From assembly GCA_910579935.1 (NCBI GenBank), contig CAJTVQ010000006.1, positions 68,304 through 132,303 of the forward strand: a stretch of 64,000 bases of DNA. The letters are read 5' to 3'. The notes beneath the pieces are model-generated. The model did not search any database. It was not told the origin of the DNA and saw nothing but the letters and a program-made list of their open reading frames with translations. Position 1 is the first letter of the stretch; each line of letters opens with the position of its first letter. This DNA is from an uncultured Lachnospiraceae bacterium. GTDB lineage: Bacteria; Bacillota; Clostridia; Lachnospirales; Lachnospiraceae. Position numbers and translations under genes: made by a program. This document shows, one piece after another, positions 34,618 through 44,172 of the stretch.

Positions 34618-37095
34618 ATGCTGGTAAAAGAACTGAACGGGATTTGGAAATTGCGGATATTGGGAGAAAATGTGTATGGGATACCGGAGGATTATATCGA
34701 TGCAGAAGTACCCGGCTCTGTATACGGAACGCTGCTTGAAAAAGGGATGATGCCTGACCCGTATTACCGCGATAACGAGCTGGATGCACTGAAATTGATG
34801 GAAAATGATTTTGAGTATGTGACGGAAGTAGATGTGGATGGCAGTCTGTTGGAAGCGGACGGGCTGCTGCTGCGGTTTGAAGGGCTGGACACACTGGCAG
34901 ATATTTACTGGAACGGGGAATATCTCGGACACGCCTGCAATATGTACCGAACCTGGGAGTACGAACTTTCGGAGGTGGCGAAGGCCGGAAGGAATGAACT
35001 GAAAGTGGTGCTTTTTTCGCCTGTCCGTTATTGCAGGGAGGAAAATGAGAAGGTGTATACCGGAGGCAGCTGGGACTGTATAGACGGATTCCCCCACTTG
35101 AGGAAAGCTCACTGCATGTCAGGATGGGATTGGGGGCCGAGGCTGCCCGATGCCGGAATTTTCAGGGATGCTGCGCTTTTGGCCGTGGAAAAGGCACGTC
35201 TTGAGTCGGTGTATGTGTCGCAGGTGCATGGGGAAAAGGTAGCGGAACTGGATTTTGACGTGACGGTGGAACTGTTTGGGGAGACGGAAGAGGAAACTGC
35301 GGTGAAAGTAAAAGTAACCGGACCGGACGGAAGGAGCTTTGAACCAAAGCGAAGAGACGGGGAAGGAGCGGATGCTTATAAGGTTCGGATTGAAAATCCG
35401 GATTTATGGTGGCCGAACGGCTATGGGGAACAGCCGTTATACCGTGCGGAGGTAAGGCTGGAAGCCCGTGACGGAAAGCTGTTAGACCGGTGGGAGCGGC
35501 GTATCGGACTGCGCACGATGACTGTAAATACCGAAGCGGATGAGTGGGGAAACTGTTTTGCCCATGAAGTAAACGGCGTGAAGATATTTGCCATGGGCGC
35601 GGATTATATTCCCGAGGACAATATCCTGGGCCGCGTGACCGCGAAGCGGACGCGGAAACTGCTGGAGGACTGTGTGGAGGCAAATTATAACTGTATCCGT
35701 GTCTGGGGCGGCGGTTATTACCTGAATGATTTTTTCTATGATATCTGTGACGAGCTGGGACTTGTGGTCTGGCAGGATTTTATGTTTGCCTGTGCATCTT
35801 ATGAGCTGAATGATGAATTTGAGGCCAATATTGCGGCGGAAATCAGGGAGAATGTAAGGCGGCTCCGGCATCATGCCTGTCTCGGGATTTGGTGCGGAAA
35901 CAATGAGATGGAGACGCAGACGTTAGACAAGGCGTGGAAACCTTCCGTCAAGCAGAAATATGACTATATTAAGATATTTGAATATCTGATTCCGAAGATT
36001 CTGAAAGAAGAAGACCCGCAGACGTTTTACTGGCCCTCTTCTCCTTCTTCGGGCGGTAATTTTGACGATCCGTGGGATGAAAACAGGGGGGATACTCATT
36101 ATTGGGATGTATGGCACGGCAATAAACCTTTTACCGAATACCGGAAATTCCGGTTCCGTTATCTGTCGGAGTTCGGATTCCAGTCGTTTCCCTGCCTGAA
36201 AACGGTGGAGTCCTTTACGAAAGAGGAAGACCGGAATATTTTCTCAAGGGTGATGGAAATGCATCAGAGGAATCAGGCGGCAAACGGTAAGATCATGAAT
36301 TATCTGTCGGCAACCTATCTTTACCCCAAGGATTTTGACAGTCTGCTGTATGCGTCCCAGCTGCTGCAGGCGGATGCCATCCGGTACGGGGTGGAGCATT
36401 TCAGAAGGTACCGGGGACGTTGTATGGGGGCGGTGGTATGGCAGCTGAACGATATCTGGCCGGTAGCTTCCTGGTCCAGCATTGATTATTACGGCCGGTG
36501 GAAAGCCCTTCATTATGCGGAAAAGAGGATGTTTGCCCCGGTGATGGTTTCCTGCGAAGAAAAGGGGGAAGTCAGTGAACGGCCTTTCTGCACTGCCCAG
36601 CCGGCGCCCTTCGAGAAGTCGGCAAGGTTTCATGTGGCAAATGAAACGATGGAAGAAGTATGCGGGGAAGTATGCTGGCAGTTAAGGAATCCCGACAGCA
36701 GCGTATTGGCGGAAGGCAGGGAGAACGTGACGGTTCCCCCGCTGTCCGGTGTATGGCTGGAAAAAATGGATCTTGCGGCTTATGACGAATTGTCGGTAAA
36801 TCTGGATTATGCTTTTGTGATGGACGGGAAAACGGTGTCTTCCGGTAACTGCCTGTTTACTGCACCCAAGCATTACCATTTCTTAAATCCGCATTTATCC
36901 TGCCATGCGGAGGGAGACGAGATTGCAGTGAGGGCGGAGGCTTTTGCCCAAAAAGTCTGCATTGAAGGCGTGGACGGGGATATCCGGCTGGAGGATAACT
37001 TTTTTGACATGCAGGCAGGAGAAAAGAGGGTAAAGATTACGGAAGGAAATGCAAAAACCTTCCGGGTGCGGTCGGTATACGATATAGCACATTAA
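34618..37095 (+). CDS. beta-mannosidase, glycoside hydrolase family 2
   Basis: An 825-residue cytoplasmic enzyme that cleaves terminal beta-mannose from oligosaccharides. It has a jelly-roll sugar-binding domain (MLVKELNGIWKLRIL, then DADVPGSV-like EVPGSVYGTLL), an immunoglobulin-like domain, a TIM barrel and C-terminal beta domains. SGWDWGPRLPDAGIFRD and RVWGGGYYLNDFFYDICDELG are beta-mannosidase signatures. The acid/base Glu lies in WCGNNEME (about 428) and the nucleophile Glu in SEFGFQSFP (about 518). No signal peptide. It is probably monocistronic; the MoxR gene starts 171 bases later, a gap with three short direct repeats of CGGAACTGGA. Confidence 0.93.
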   Translation: MLVKELNGIWKLRILGENVYGIPEDYIDAEVPGSVYGTLLEKGMMPDPYYRDNELDALKLMENDFEYVTEVDVDGSLLEADGLLLRFEGLDTLADIYWNGEYLGHACNMYRTWEYELSEVAKAGRNELKVVLFSPVRYCREENEKVYTGGSWDCIDGFPHLRKAHCMSGWDWGPRLPDAGIFRDAALLAVEKARLESVYVSQVHGEKVAELDFDVTVELFGETEEETAVKVKVTGPDGRSFEPKRRDGEGADAYKVRIENPDLWWPNGYGEQPLYRAEVRLEARDGKLLDRWERRIGLRTMTVNTEADEWGNCFAHEVNGVKIFAMGADYIPEDNILGRVTAKRTRKLLEDCVEANYNCIRVWGGGYYLNDFFYDICDELGLVVWQDFMFACASYELNDEFEANIAAEIRENVRRLRHHACLGIWCGNNEMETQTLDKAWKPSVKQKYDYIKIFEYLIPKILKEEDPQTFYWPSSPSSGGNFDDPWDENRGDTHYWDVWHGNKPFTEYRKFRFRYLSEFGFQSFPCLKTVESFTKEEDRNIFSRVMEMHQRNQAANGKIMNYLSATYLYPKDFDSLLYASQLLQADAIRYGVEHFRRYRGRCMGAVVWQLNDIWPVASWSSIDYYGRWKALHYAEKRMFAPVMVSCEEKGEVSERPFCTAQPAPFEKSARFHVANETMEEVCGEVCWQLRNPDSSVLAEGRENVTVPPLSGVWLEKMDLAAYDELSVNLDYAFVMDGKTVSSGNCLFTAPKHYHFLNPHLSCHAEGDEIAVRAEAFAQKVCIEGVDGDIRLEDNFFDMQAGEKRVKITEGNAKTFRVRSVYDIAH

Positions 37096-37266
37096 AAGGC
37101 CATTGGCGGAACTGGAAAAAACAGCAGAAGCCCGGACAGCCCCCAGAGGAAATTACGGCTGCGGAGCAGACGGAATTTTCTCTGCCGAAAAGGGGCTGGA
37201 AGGGCGGATGCGGAACTGGAATAAGTTCTGGGAGAAGATTTACGGAACTGGAATAGGAAGATCAAA

Positions 37267-38376
37267 ATGCAGGAAAGCATAAAACCACCCATAGAGGTAA
37301 GATACAAAGAAGAACTGGAAGCGCTGAGGAACACGGACACGGGCCGCAGGCCGGAAAACTGGCTGATGTCGCCCAAGGCAGTCCGGACCTTTTTGCTGGG
37401 CAGTCCCCAACCCGTTGTGTATGAAGGCAGAGAATATCAAATCGAAAAAAAATATTTCGGAAACGATGCGCTGGTAGAGCGCTGCATTGTCACGCTGGCC
37501 GGAAACCGCGGACTGATGCTGGTAGGGGAGCCGGGAACGGCTAAGACAATGCTTTCGGAAATGCTTTCGGCAGCCATCAGCGGGGTCAGCACGAATACGA
37601 TTCAGGGAACGGCGGGAACCACGGAGGATATGATCAAATATTCATGGAACTATGCGCTTCTTCTGGCGAAAGGGCCGAGTCGGGAAGCGCTGGTTCCGTC
37701 TCCTCTTTATGTGGGAATGGAAAAAGGGATTCTGACAAGATTCGAAGAGATTACGAGAACACCGGCGGAAATACAGGACAGTCTGATCAGTGTCCTGAGC
37801 GATAAAGTGCTGAATGTGCCGGAACTGGGCGATGAGGGATTTCTGTTTGCCCGTCCCGGTTTCAACGTGATCGGAACAGCCAATACGAGGGATAAAGGCG
37901 TCAACGAAATGAGCAGCGCCCTGAAAAGACGTTTCAATTTTGAAACGGTGACACCGGTCAGGGATGTGTCCATGGAGAAACAGATCATACTGAATGAGGT
38001 CGGCAGGTTGACGGTAGAAAACAAGATTCAGATGGAGGCGGATGAGGATGTGGCGCAGCTGCTTGCATCCACCTATCATGAACTGAGGGAAGGGGTTTCC
38101 GCATACGGGCACAGGATCGATAAGCCTGCAGCGGTCATGAGCACGGCGGAAGCGGTTTCCGTCTATTATCAGACGATGCTCACCGGTTATTACTACGGAA
38201 AGGGAGAGATGGATGTGGACTGCCTGGTCCAGAACCTGGTAGGGGCGGTTTCCAAGGAAAATAAAGAAGATCTGGAAAAAGTGAAGGGGTACTTCAATAC
38301 GGTCATTAAGGATAAAAGCAGCAAAGAGGGTGGATTATGGAAACGATATTACGAAGCGAGGAAATGGCTGAAATAA
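37267..38376 (+). CDS. MoxR-family AAA+ ATPase (YehL-like)
   Basis: A 369-residue ATPase. Walker A is GEPGTAKT (residues 87-94), Walker B-like is RFEEITR, sensor I is in NVIGTANTRDKG, and SALKRRFNFETV carries the arginine-finger region. MoxR ATPases act with VWA-domain partners as remodelling chaperones or metal-insertion machines. The N-terminal 60 residues precede the AAA core as in E. coli YehL. It is the first gene of a six-gene cluster; the DUF5682 gene overlaps it by 40 bases. The ATPase residues look intact. Confidence 0.9.
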   Translation: MQESIKPPIEVRYKEELEALRNTDTGRRPENWLMSPKAVRTFLLGSPQPVVYEGREYQIEKKYFGNDALVERCIVTLAGNRGLMLVGEPGTAKTMLSEMLSAAISGVSTNTIQGTAGTTEDMIKYSWNYALLLAKGPSREALVPSPLYVGMEKGILTRFEEITRTPAEIQDSLISVLSDKVLNVPELGDEGFLFARPGFNVIGTANTRDKGVNEMSSALKRRFNFETVTPVRDVSMEKQIILNEVGRLTVENKIQMEADEDVAQLLASTYHELREGVSAYGHRIDKPAAVMSTAEAVSVYYQTMLTGYYYGKGEMDVDCLVQNLVGAVSKENKEDLEKVKGYFNTVIKDKSSKEGGLWKRYYEARKWLK

Positions 38377-40856
38377 TGCTGCTTCCGGTGCGTCACCACA
38401 GTCCGGCATGTTCGTTCCAAATCGAGAGGGTGATCAAAGAATGGAAACCGTCGGCGGTTCTGATAGAAGGGCCGGATAATGCCAATGCACTGATTCCGGT
38501 CATGGCGGATGAAGACACAAAGGGCCCCTTTGCCATCTATTATTCCTATCATGACAGAACGGGAAAGATATCGGAGGAAAAGGAGCACTATAAGTGTTAT
38601 TATCCGTTTCTGGAATATTCGCCGGAACTAACGGCCCTGCGTGCGGCGGCACGGGAAGGGCTTTTTGCAGCATTCATTGATTTGCCTTATGGGGATATCC
38701 TTGCGGCGTCCGCAAAAGGCAAAGGGCTGTTAAAGGAGGAGGGAAAGAACAACTATAACGATGACTACCTGCTTTCCAGAAATGCGTATATCGGGCAGCT
38801 TTGTCAAAAAACAGGGCTTCGGAATTTTGATGAGTTCTGGGAGAAATATTTTGAACTAAACGGGCTTTATGAAGACAGCGGTACCTGGTTTTCCCATTTG
38901 CTTGTGTATTGTGAACTGGCGAGAAAAAATACGCCTGACAGGGTACTGCAGGAAGAGGGCTGTCTGGAGCGGGAAGCCCATATGGCCGCACGAGTGGCAC
39001 AGTGGGCGGCAGGACAGGGGGAGGAAAACCGGGCAAAAGTGGAAGGAAAAGGAAGACAGACTACGGAAATGCAAGGAGGAATCGAAGCGCAGAAGGCGGG
39101 AGCGTGGAGGCGGATACTTGTGATAACCGGCGGCTTTCATACGCCGGGGCTTAGGGAGAGGCTTTCGGATGAGGGATGGGCGGAAACGGTGAAAGCGGCA
39201 AAACGCCTTGCCGGCAAAACGTCGGACAGGGACCAGAATGTCTATATGATGCCTTATTCCATGGAAGCGGCGGATGCTTTGAACGGATATGCCAGCGGTA
39301 TGCCATTTACGGGATTTTATCAGAAGATATGGGACGGGATGAAAGAGACGGAAGAACCGTATAAAAAGGCCGTGCTGGATATGCTGGCAGCTTCCGGCAA
39401 AGAGGTCAGGAAGAAGGAAGGCAGTCTTTCCACCTATGATGAAATCTGCGCATGGCAGATGGCACAGGGGCTTAGTGAACTGCGGGGAAAAACCCAGCCG
39501 GGGGCCTATGAATTATGGGATGCGGTTTTATCGTCCTATGTGAAGGGGGAGTACAATATCGCCGCCGATATGCCGCTCAGGACTTTGCGGAGGCTGATGA
39601 CGGGACAGGGTATGGGAAAACTCTGCAGATGGGCGGACGAGCCGCCCATTCTCCATGATTTTAAACTGCAGTGTAAGAGTTTTGGCTTAAAGGCGCATTC
39701 CACGGTGGAAACAGAGGTGACGCTGTCCGTCTTTTCCGGAAAAAAACACCGGAACATGAGCCGGTTCCTGCACCGGACCGTATTTTTGGGAACTTCGTTT
39801 GCAAAGCGTGTGAAAGGGCCCGATCTTCAGCTGAAAAAAGATAAAAACCTGGTGCGGGAAATATGGAAATACAGGTGGAACACACAGGTTCCGGCGGCTT
39901 TGATCGACGTATCGGTTCATGGAGCGACGGTAGAGGAAGCGGCAGTCAGCCTGGTACAGGCGCAGCTAAAGAAAGAGATGGGAGCCGGAGAGGCGGCGGC
40001 GCTTCTGACAAGAGTATTCGAAATGGGACTGACGGAACAGATGGAGACGGTTTATGCACGGGTCCATGAACTGATTCTGCGGGATGGAGATTTTTATTCC
40101 GCAGCAGATGCGCTGAAAGCACTTTTGATGATGGAAGAGCTGGAAGAACTTTACAGGTCGGGACTGGAAATGGCGCAGCTGCTTCATACCGGCGTGCGGA
40201 AGCTGATCGCACTGCTTCCGGCGATGACGGGCATAAAAGAGGAAAATCTCGGAAGCTGTATGGATGCCATGAAACTGCTGTATCAGGTCACGGGCAGAAA
40301 CGGTGCGGGTATGGGACAGGAAAAAGAAGCTTATTACGAAGCACTGTACCGGATGCTGCAGGACTGTGGGATTCATGCGGGGCTGCATGGCTGTATCCAT
40401 GGAATTTTGTACGGAAGCGGCAGGGAGACGGCAGAGGATGTGGAAAAAGCCTGCAGGGGCTATCTGACGGGAACGAAGGAGCAGATGCTGCAGACGGCGG
40501 TATTTTTCAGGGGATTGTTTTATACGGCCCGGGACCTGATCTTTATCGGCGGGAAATTTTTGGAAATGCTGGACGGTTTCTTCGGACAGCTGGGGGAAGC
40601 GGAGTTCATGGAACTGCTTCCCCAGCTGCATATGGCGTTTACTTATTTTACGCCGGCGGAAACAGACCGGATTGCGGAGATGGCGGCAGGGCTTCACGGA
40701 AAGGGCGGAGAAGAGCTGATGCGGCGCGGGGAGATTATGCCGGACTGGTATGCGTACGGCAGGGAACTGGATGCTTATGCGGCAGAATGTATGGGACAGA
40801 GCGTATGGGGACGGCAGGGAAAGGAGCAGCGGAATGGGGACATATGGGACGGATGA
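38337..40856 (+). CDS. DUF5682 family protein (YehM-like)
   Basis: An 839-residue soluble protein. Its entry (LLPVRHHSPACSFQIERVIKEWKP followed by VLIEGPDNA) is typical of DUF5682, with the early Arg-His-His and the acidic EGP motif. ITGGFHTPGL near 263 is also conserved-looking. The C-terminal half is helical. DUF5682 proteins are found with MoxR and VWA genes in many phyla and have no known activity. The charged and histidine-bearing motifs suggest an enzymatic N-terminal half; this is inference. ATG 38337 has GAGGGTGG upstream and overlaps the MoxR gene; the VWA gene overlaps its end by 23 bases. Confidence 0.82.
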   Translation: METILRSEEMAEIMLLPVRHHSPACSFQIERVIKEWKPSAVLIEGPDNANALIPVMADEDTKGPFAIYYSYHDRTGKISEEKEHYKCYYPFLEYSPELTALRAAAREGLFAAFIDLPYGDILAASAKGKGLLKEEGKNNYNDDYLLSRNAYIGQLCQKTGLRNFDEFWEKYFELNGLYEDSGTWFSHLLVYCELARKNTPDRVLQEEGCLEREAHMAARVAQWAAGQGEENRAKVEGKGRQTTEMQGGIEAQKAGAWRRILVITGGFHTPGLRERLSDEGWAETVKAAKRLAGKTSDRDQNVYMMPYSMEAADALNGYASGMPFTGFYQKIWDGMKETEEPYKKAVLDMLAASGKEVRKKEGSLSTYDEICAWQMAQGLSELRGKTQPGAYELWDAVLSSYVKGEYNIAADMPLRTLRRLMTGQGMGKLCRWADEPPILHDFKLQCKSFGLKAHSTVETEVTLSVFSGKKHRNMSRFLHRTVFLGTSFAKRVKGPDLQLKKDKNLVREIWKYRWNTQVPAALIDVSVHGATVEEAAVSLVQAQLKKEMGAGEAAALLTRVFEMGLTEQMETVYARVHELILRDGDFYSAADALKALLMMEELEELYRSGLEMAQLLHTGVRKLIALLPAMTGIKEENLGSCMDAMKLLYQVTGRNGAGMGQEKEAYYEALYRMLQDCGIHAGLHGCIHGILYGSGRETAEDVEKACRGYLTGTKEQMLQTAVFFRGLFYTARDLIFIGGKFLEMLDGFFGQLGEAEFMELLPQLHMAFTYFTPAETDRIAEMAAGLHGKGGEELMRRGEIMPDWYAYGRELDAYAAECMGQSVWGRQGKEQRNGDIWDG

Positions 40857-41970
40857 GCAGGAAATTTTAAACCGATGGCGACTTGTGCTGGGGAAATATG
40901 CTTCAAAGCGCATTTCTTTTTCTTCAGAAGAACCGAAACTGATGGATATGGAGGAAGTATTGGATTATCTCTACGGGAGGGAATATGGGGAGGAACAGGA
41001 AATCCGGAAAGAGCGCAGCGGCGGAAGCGGGGATTCCCGGCTGACGGTTCCCTGCTGGCTTTCCAAAGTAAAGAAGCTGTTTCCGAAACAGACCGTGGAG
41101 ATCATGGAGCGCCATGCGCTGGAGCGGTACAACATGACGGAGCTGCTGACCGATCCGGAGGTGCTGCGGAAGCTGGAACCGAATAAAGACCTTCTGAAAA
41201 CAATCCTTCAGTTAAAGCATATGATGAAGGGAGAGGTGCTTGTCCTGGCCAGGGAGATCGTGCGTAAGGTGGCGGAGGAACTGACGCGGAAACTGGAGCA
41301 GGAGATGCAGAAATCCTTTTTCGGCCGTCTGAACCGGAATGCCGGCAGTCCGGTGAGGTCGATCCGGAATCTGGATGTGAAAAAGACGATCCGGCAGAAT
41401 CTGAAACATTATGACACGGAGCGGGAACAACTGGTATTGAAGCAGGTTTATTTTAACTCCCGTATGAAGAAGTATAATCAGTGGCGTGTGATCATCTGTG
41501 TGGATGAAAGCGGTTCCATGCTGGATTCCGTCATTCACAGCGCAGTTATGGCCGGTATTTTTGCAAAACTTCCGATGCTGGATACCAGACTGGTCATATT
41601 TGATACAAATGTAGTGGATCTGAGCGGTTATGTCAGCGATCCGGTGGAAACGCTGATGAGTATCCAGCTGGGCGGCGGGACGAATATTGCGGGAGCGCTT
41701 TCTTATTGTGAACGTCTGATTGACTTTCCGTACCGGACGATGGTGGTTCTCATTTCGGACCTGTATGAAGGAGGCGGCTATCAGAATCTGTATCAGGTCA
41801 GCAGGGGCATCATAGAGAGCGGTGCGAAGCTGGTGGCACTGACGGCTTTGGATATGGAGGCCAATCCGAACTATGACAGGAGGGCGGCTGCGGTTCTGGC
41901 CGGTATGGGAGCTTCGGTGGGGGCGATGACGCCGGAAGAACTGGCGGAATTTATTGGAAAAGTGGTTTGA
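40834..41970 (+). CDS. VWA-domain protein, partner of MoxR (YehP-like)
   Basis: A 378-residue protein, the same length as I recall for E. coli YehP. Residues 1-210 are helical. The von Willebrand A domain follows, with a complete MIDAS: VDESGSM (DxSxS), GGGTNIAGAL (Thr) and ISDLYEGGG (Asp). Metal-bound VWA domains dock onto MoxR-type ATPases, as in RavA/ViaA and magnesium chelatase. ATG 40834 is chosen from AAGGAG; it overlaps the DUF5682 gene, so translation is coupled. Confidence 0.88.
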   Translation: MGTYGTDEQEILNRWRLVLGKYASKRISFSSEEPKLMDMEEVLDYLYGREYGEEQEIRKERSGGSGDSRLTVPCWLSKVKKLFPKQTVEIMERHALERYNMTELLTDPEVLRKLEPNKDLLKTILQLKHMMKGEVLVLAREIVRKVAEELTRKLEQEMQKSFFGRLNRNAGSPVRSIRNLDVKKTIRQNLKHYDTEREQLVLKQVYFNSRMKKYNQWRVIICVDESGSMLDSVIHSAVMAGIFAKLPMLDTRLVIFDTNVVDLSGYVSDPVETLMSIQLGGGTNIAGALSYCERLIDFPYRTMVVLISDLYEGGGYQNLYQVSRGIIESGAKLVALTALDMEANPNYDRRAAAVLAGMGASVGAMTPEELAEFIGKVV

Positions 41971-42017
41971 AGGCTGGGAAGCGTGGATAGGGGAACGAGG
42001 AAGAGGGATTACAGAGT

Positions 42018-43766
42018 ATGGACGACCGGAAAGCAGTATGGACGGATTTGGATGACGATTATCTGATCGGTATTTCAAATAAAGGAATTGTGAAACGCGC
42101 ATATAAAGATAAAGAAGAGGGAGATTATGAGGTGCTTTGTGCAGGCGGGGAAGCGGAAGTGCGTGTGGGAAAAGAAACGGTCCGCATCCGGTTCCCGCTT
42201 GGGGAAAGTCAGTGCTCCTGTCCGTCGCGGACAATCTGCCGCCATGTGATATTGGGAATATTGGCGTGGAAAGAAAAGGAATGTGAGACGGAACAGGGAG
42301 CCGGCGGGAAAGCGGCGGAAAATCCGGCAGCAGACATGGAAGCAGAGAAGTCGGAAAAACCGCAGGCCGGCGGCATGAGGCAGGAGCTGTCAGAGGAAAT
42401 CGCGGCATACCCTTTGGCAAACATACGCAGGATATTGGGCGGCAGGCGTTTGCAGGATATAGCCGGTCAGATAAAAGCAGGGCAGAAGCCGCGAATCACT
42501 TATTCCAGTATTGTTACGGTATGTTTCCCGGAACAGGGAAATACGGTAAAGCTGCTGTCACCTCTGGAATATTCCTCCTGTACCTGTCACAAAAAAGAAT
42601 TCTGCATACATAAGGCTGCCGCCGTGTTATGGTGCAAACAGGAAGCGGGACTGTTGTCTCTGGCAGAGGTGGAAGAGGAGACGGTGGAGCGGCCGGAGTT
42701 CGATACGGGGCAGATAAAAGAAGCCGCCGGACGGATGAAAGAGTTTTTGGAGGAACTGCTGAATACGGGATTGGCGCGGACTTCTCCAGATGTATTGGAT
42801 TATCTGGAGCGGCTGGCCATCATCAGCCACAAGCTGCGTCTTGCCGGATCGGAAAGACAGTGGCGCGCATTAAGTGATTGCTATGGAAGTTATTTAAAGA
42901 GAAAAGCATCGTTCCGGACACAGGAACTGATGGACCGGCTGGCCGGTCTTTACAGAAGGGCGGAATTGCTGTGCGGAGCGGAGGACGGCAGGCAGATCGC
43001 GGAATTGGCGGGGGAATTTAAAGCAGAGTATATACCTGTGGGAGATATGGATTTGGTTGGGATTGCCATGGAACCGTTCGAAAGCCGGACCGGATATGAA
43101 GGGGAGACGGTATATTTTTTGGAAGAACATACGAAAGAATGGTATACTTATACTTATGCAAGGCCCGTATTTTACGAGAAGCAGGGAAGAAGGGGGCGGC
43201 AGGGGAAAACACAGGCGCCGTGGGGGCTGCCGCTTTCCCTGGAAGAACTGGCGGAGGCGCGTATCCATTTGACGGGGGTAAAATGCGACGGACGGGGAAG
43301 GCTTTCTTCCGGTCAGGAAACCAAAGGGGAACTGACGGGGGACAGGAAGCGCGGGGAGAACCGGCTGCGGGAGGAAGAGTTAGGCGGATGGCATTACCGG
43401 GATTTTGGGAAGCTTTTTAAGGAACAGATAAGGAAAAAACGGAAGCCGTGGCTCAGGGAAGAGGGCGGAGAAGAGGAAGGGACGGAGCTGGTATTTATAA
43501 GGCCGCAATTTTTTGATAAGGCAGTTTTTTCCGAAACGGAACAGAAACTGTCCATGAGCCTGTATGACGGAGCGGGAAAAGAGGTTGTGGTCGAGGTGGC
43601 GTATTCGGAAAAGGAATCGTGGGGGATTCGGTATCTGGAACGGGTGACAGAGGAAAATTGCCCCTGTTTTCTGGGGAAGATCTATCTGCGGGATGGAAGG
43701 ATACGGATGTATCCGGTGGCCGTGTTTGAGAAGGGAGAGTTGGCTGAGGATGGAAGCAGGGAGTAA
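42018..43766 (+). CDS. protein with two SWIM zinc motifs (YehQ-like)
   Basis: A 582-residue protein carrying two copies of CxC-x5-CxH: Cys66, Cys68, Cys74, His76 (CSCPSRTICRH) and Cys188, Cys190, Cys196, His198 (CTCHKKEFCIH). SWIM fingers bind DNA or protein. The rest has a long charged linker and a C-terminal region with YYLRD-like segments; no other domain was recognised. It is the fourth gene of the cluster, 47 bases after the VWA gene. By position it is the YehQ counterpart. The duplicated finger is visible directly. Confidence 0.85.
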   Translation: MDDRKAVWTDLDDDYLIGISNKGIVKRAYKDKEEGDYEVLCAGGEAEVRVGKETVRIRFPLGESQCSCPSRTICRHVILGILAWKEKECETEQGAGGKAAENPAADMEAEKSEKPQAGGMRQELSEEIAAYPLANIRRILGGRRLQDIAGQIKAGQKPRITYSSIVTVCFPEQGNTVKLLSPLEYSSCTCHKKEFCIHKAAAVLWCKQEAGLLSLAEVEEETVERPEFDTGQIKEAAGRMKEFLEELLNTGLARTSPDVLDYLERLAIISHKLRLAGSERQWRALSDCYGSYLKRKASFRTQELMDRLAGLYRRAELLCGAEDGRQIAELAGEFKAEYIPVGDMDLVGIAMEPFESRTGYEGETVYFLEEHTKEWYTYTYARPVFYEKQGRRGRQGKTQAPWGLPLSLEELAEARIHLTGVKCDGRGRLSSGQETKGELTGDRKRGENRLREEELGGWHYRDFGKLFKEQIRKKRKPWLREEGGEEEGTELVFIRPQFFDKAVFSETEQKLSMSLYDGAGKEVVVEVAYSEKESWGIRYLERVTEENCPCFLGKIYLRDGRIRMYPVAVFEKGELAEDGSRE

Positions 43767-44082
43767 AGAGGAAGTATTGGGAGAATTGGCGGAGGATGTA
43801 AGGAATCTGTTGGAAGAAGTGTGTCAGAGCGGTTTTGATACCGTCCATGACAGTACGCTGGAGGCCCTGAAAGAGATGGGGAAACTGACGGAGCAGTACG
43901 GGATGGCGTATTTATCAGCGATGCTGACGGAATTTGCTAAAGGACTGGATATGCGGCGGCACAGGACGGAACGGGAGCCGGATGGACTGGCGGGGCTGTA
44001 TGCGAAGCTGAACGAATATTTGTATTTATGCAGGGAAAAGACGGCTTATGACATGGCATGGAATTATTATGTGAAAGAATGA
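43750..44082 (+). CDS. 110-residue helical protein in the yeh-like cluster
   Basis: A small acidic, wholly helical soluble protein that overlaps the SWIM gene by 17 bases, so it belongs to the operon. No motif was recognised. E. coli has a small gene (yehK, about 105 residues from memory) near the same position, but I see no basis for homology beyond size. ATG 43750 is chosen because the upstream frame extension runs inside the SWIM gene without a start signal. It may be an adaptor for the DUF4132 protein. Confidence 0.65.
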   Translation: MEAGSKEEVLGELAEDVRNLLEEVCQSGFDTVHDSTLEALKEMGKLTEQYGMAYLSAMLTEFAKGLDMRRHRTEREPDGLAGLYAKLNEYLYLCREKTAYDMAWNYYVKE

Positions 44083-44126
44083 GTTCCTAAGGAACTGTTA
44101 AGAAATAAATCTTTATAGTTCCTAAG
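44083..44126. repeat. MITE-like family B, internally deleted fragment
   Basis: The left end AAGGAACTGTTAAGAAATAA plus ATCTTTA is present, bounded by two direct AGTTCCTAAG copies. It sits right after the 110-residue gene and before the DUF4132 gene. Confidence 0.8.
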
Positions 44127-44172
44127 AGAAGAACAGGTTTGTGTCAGAGCTGCATCCGCAGACCTGAAGGGC

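Noticed and set aside
41212..42420. 402-codon minus-strand open frame opposite the VWA and SWIM genes
   Set aside because: Its composition is that of a shadow frame, and it crosses two real genes with MIDAS and zinc motifs.
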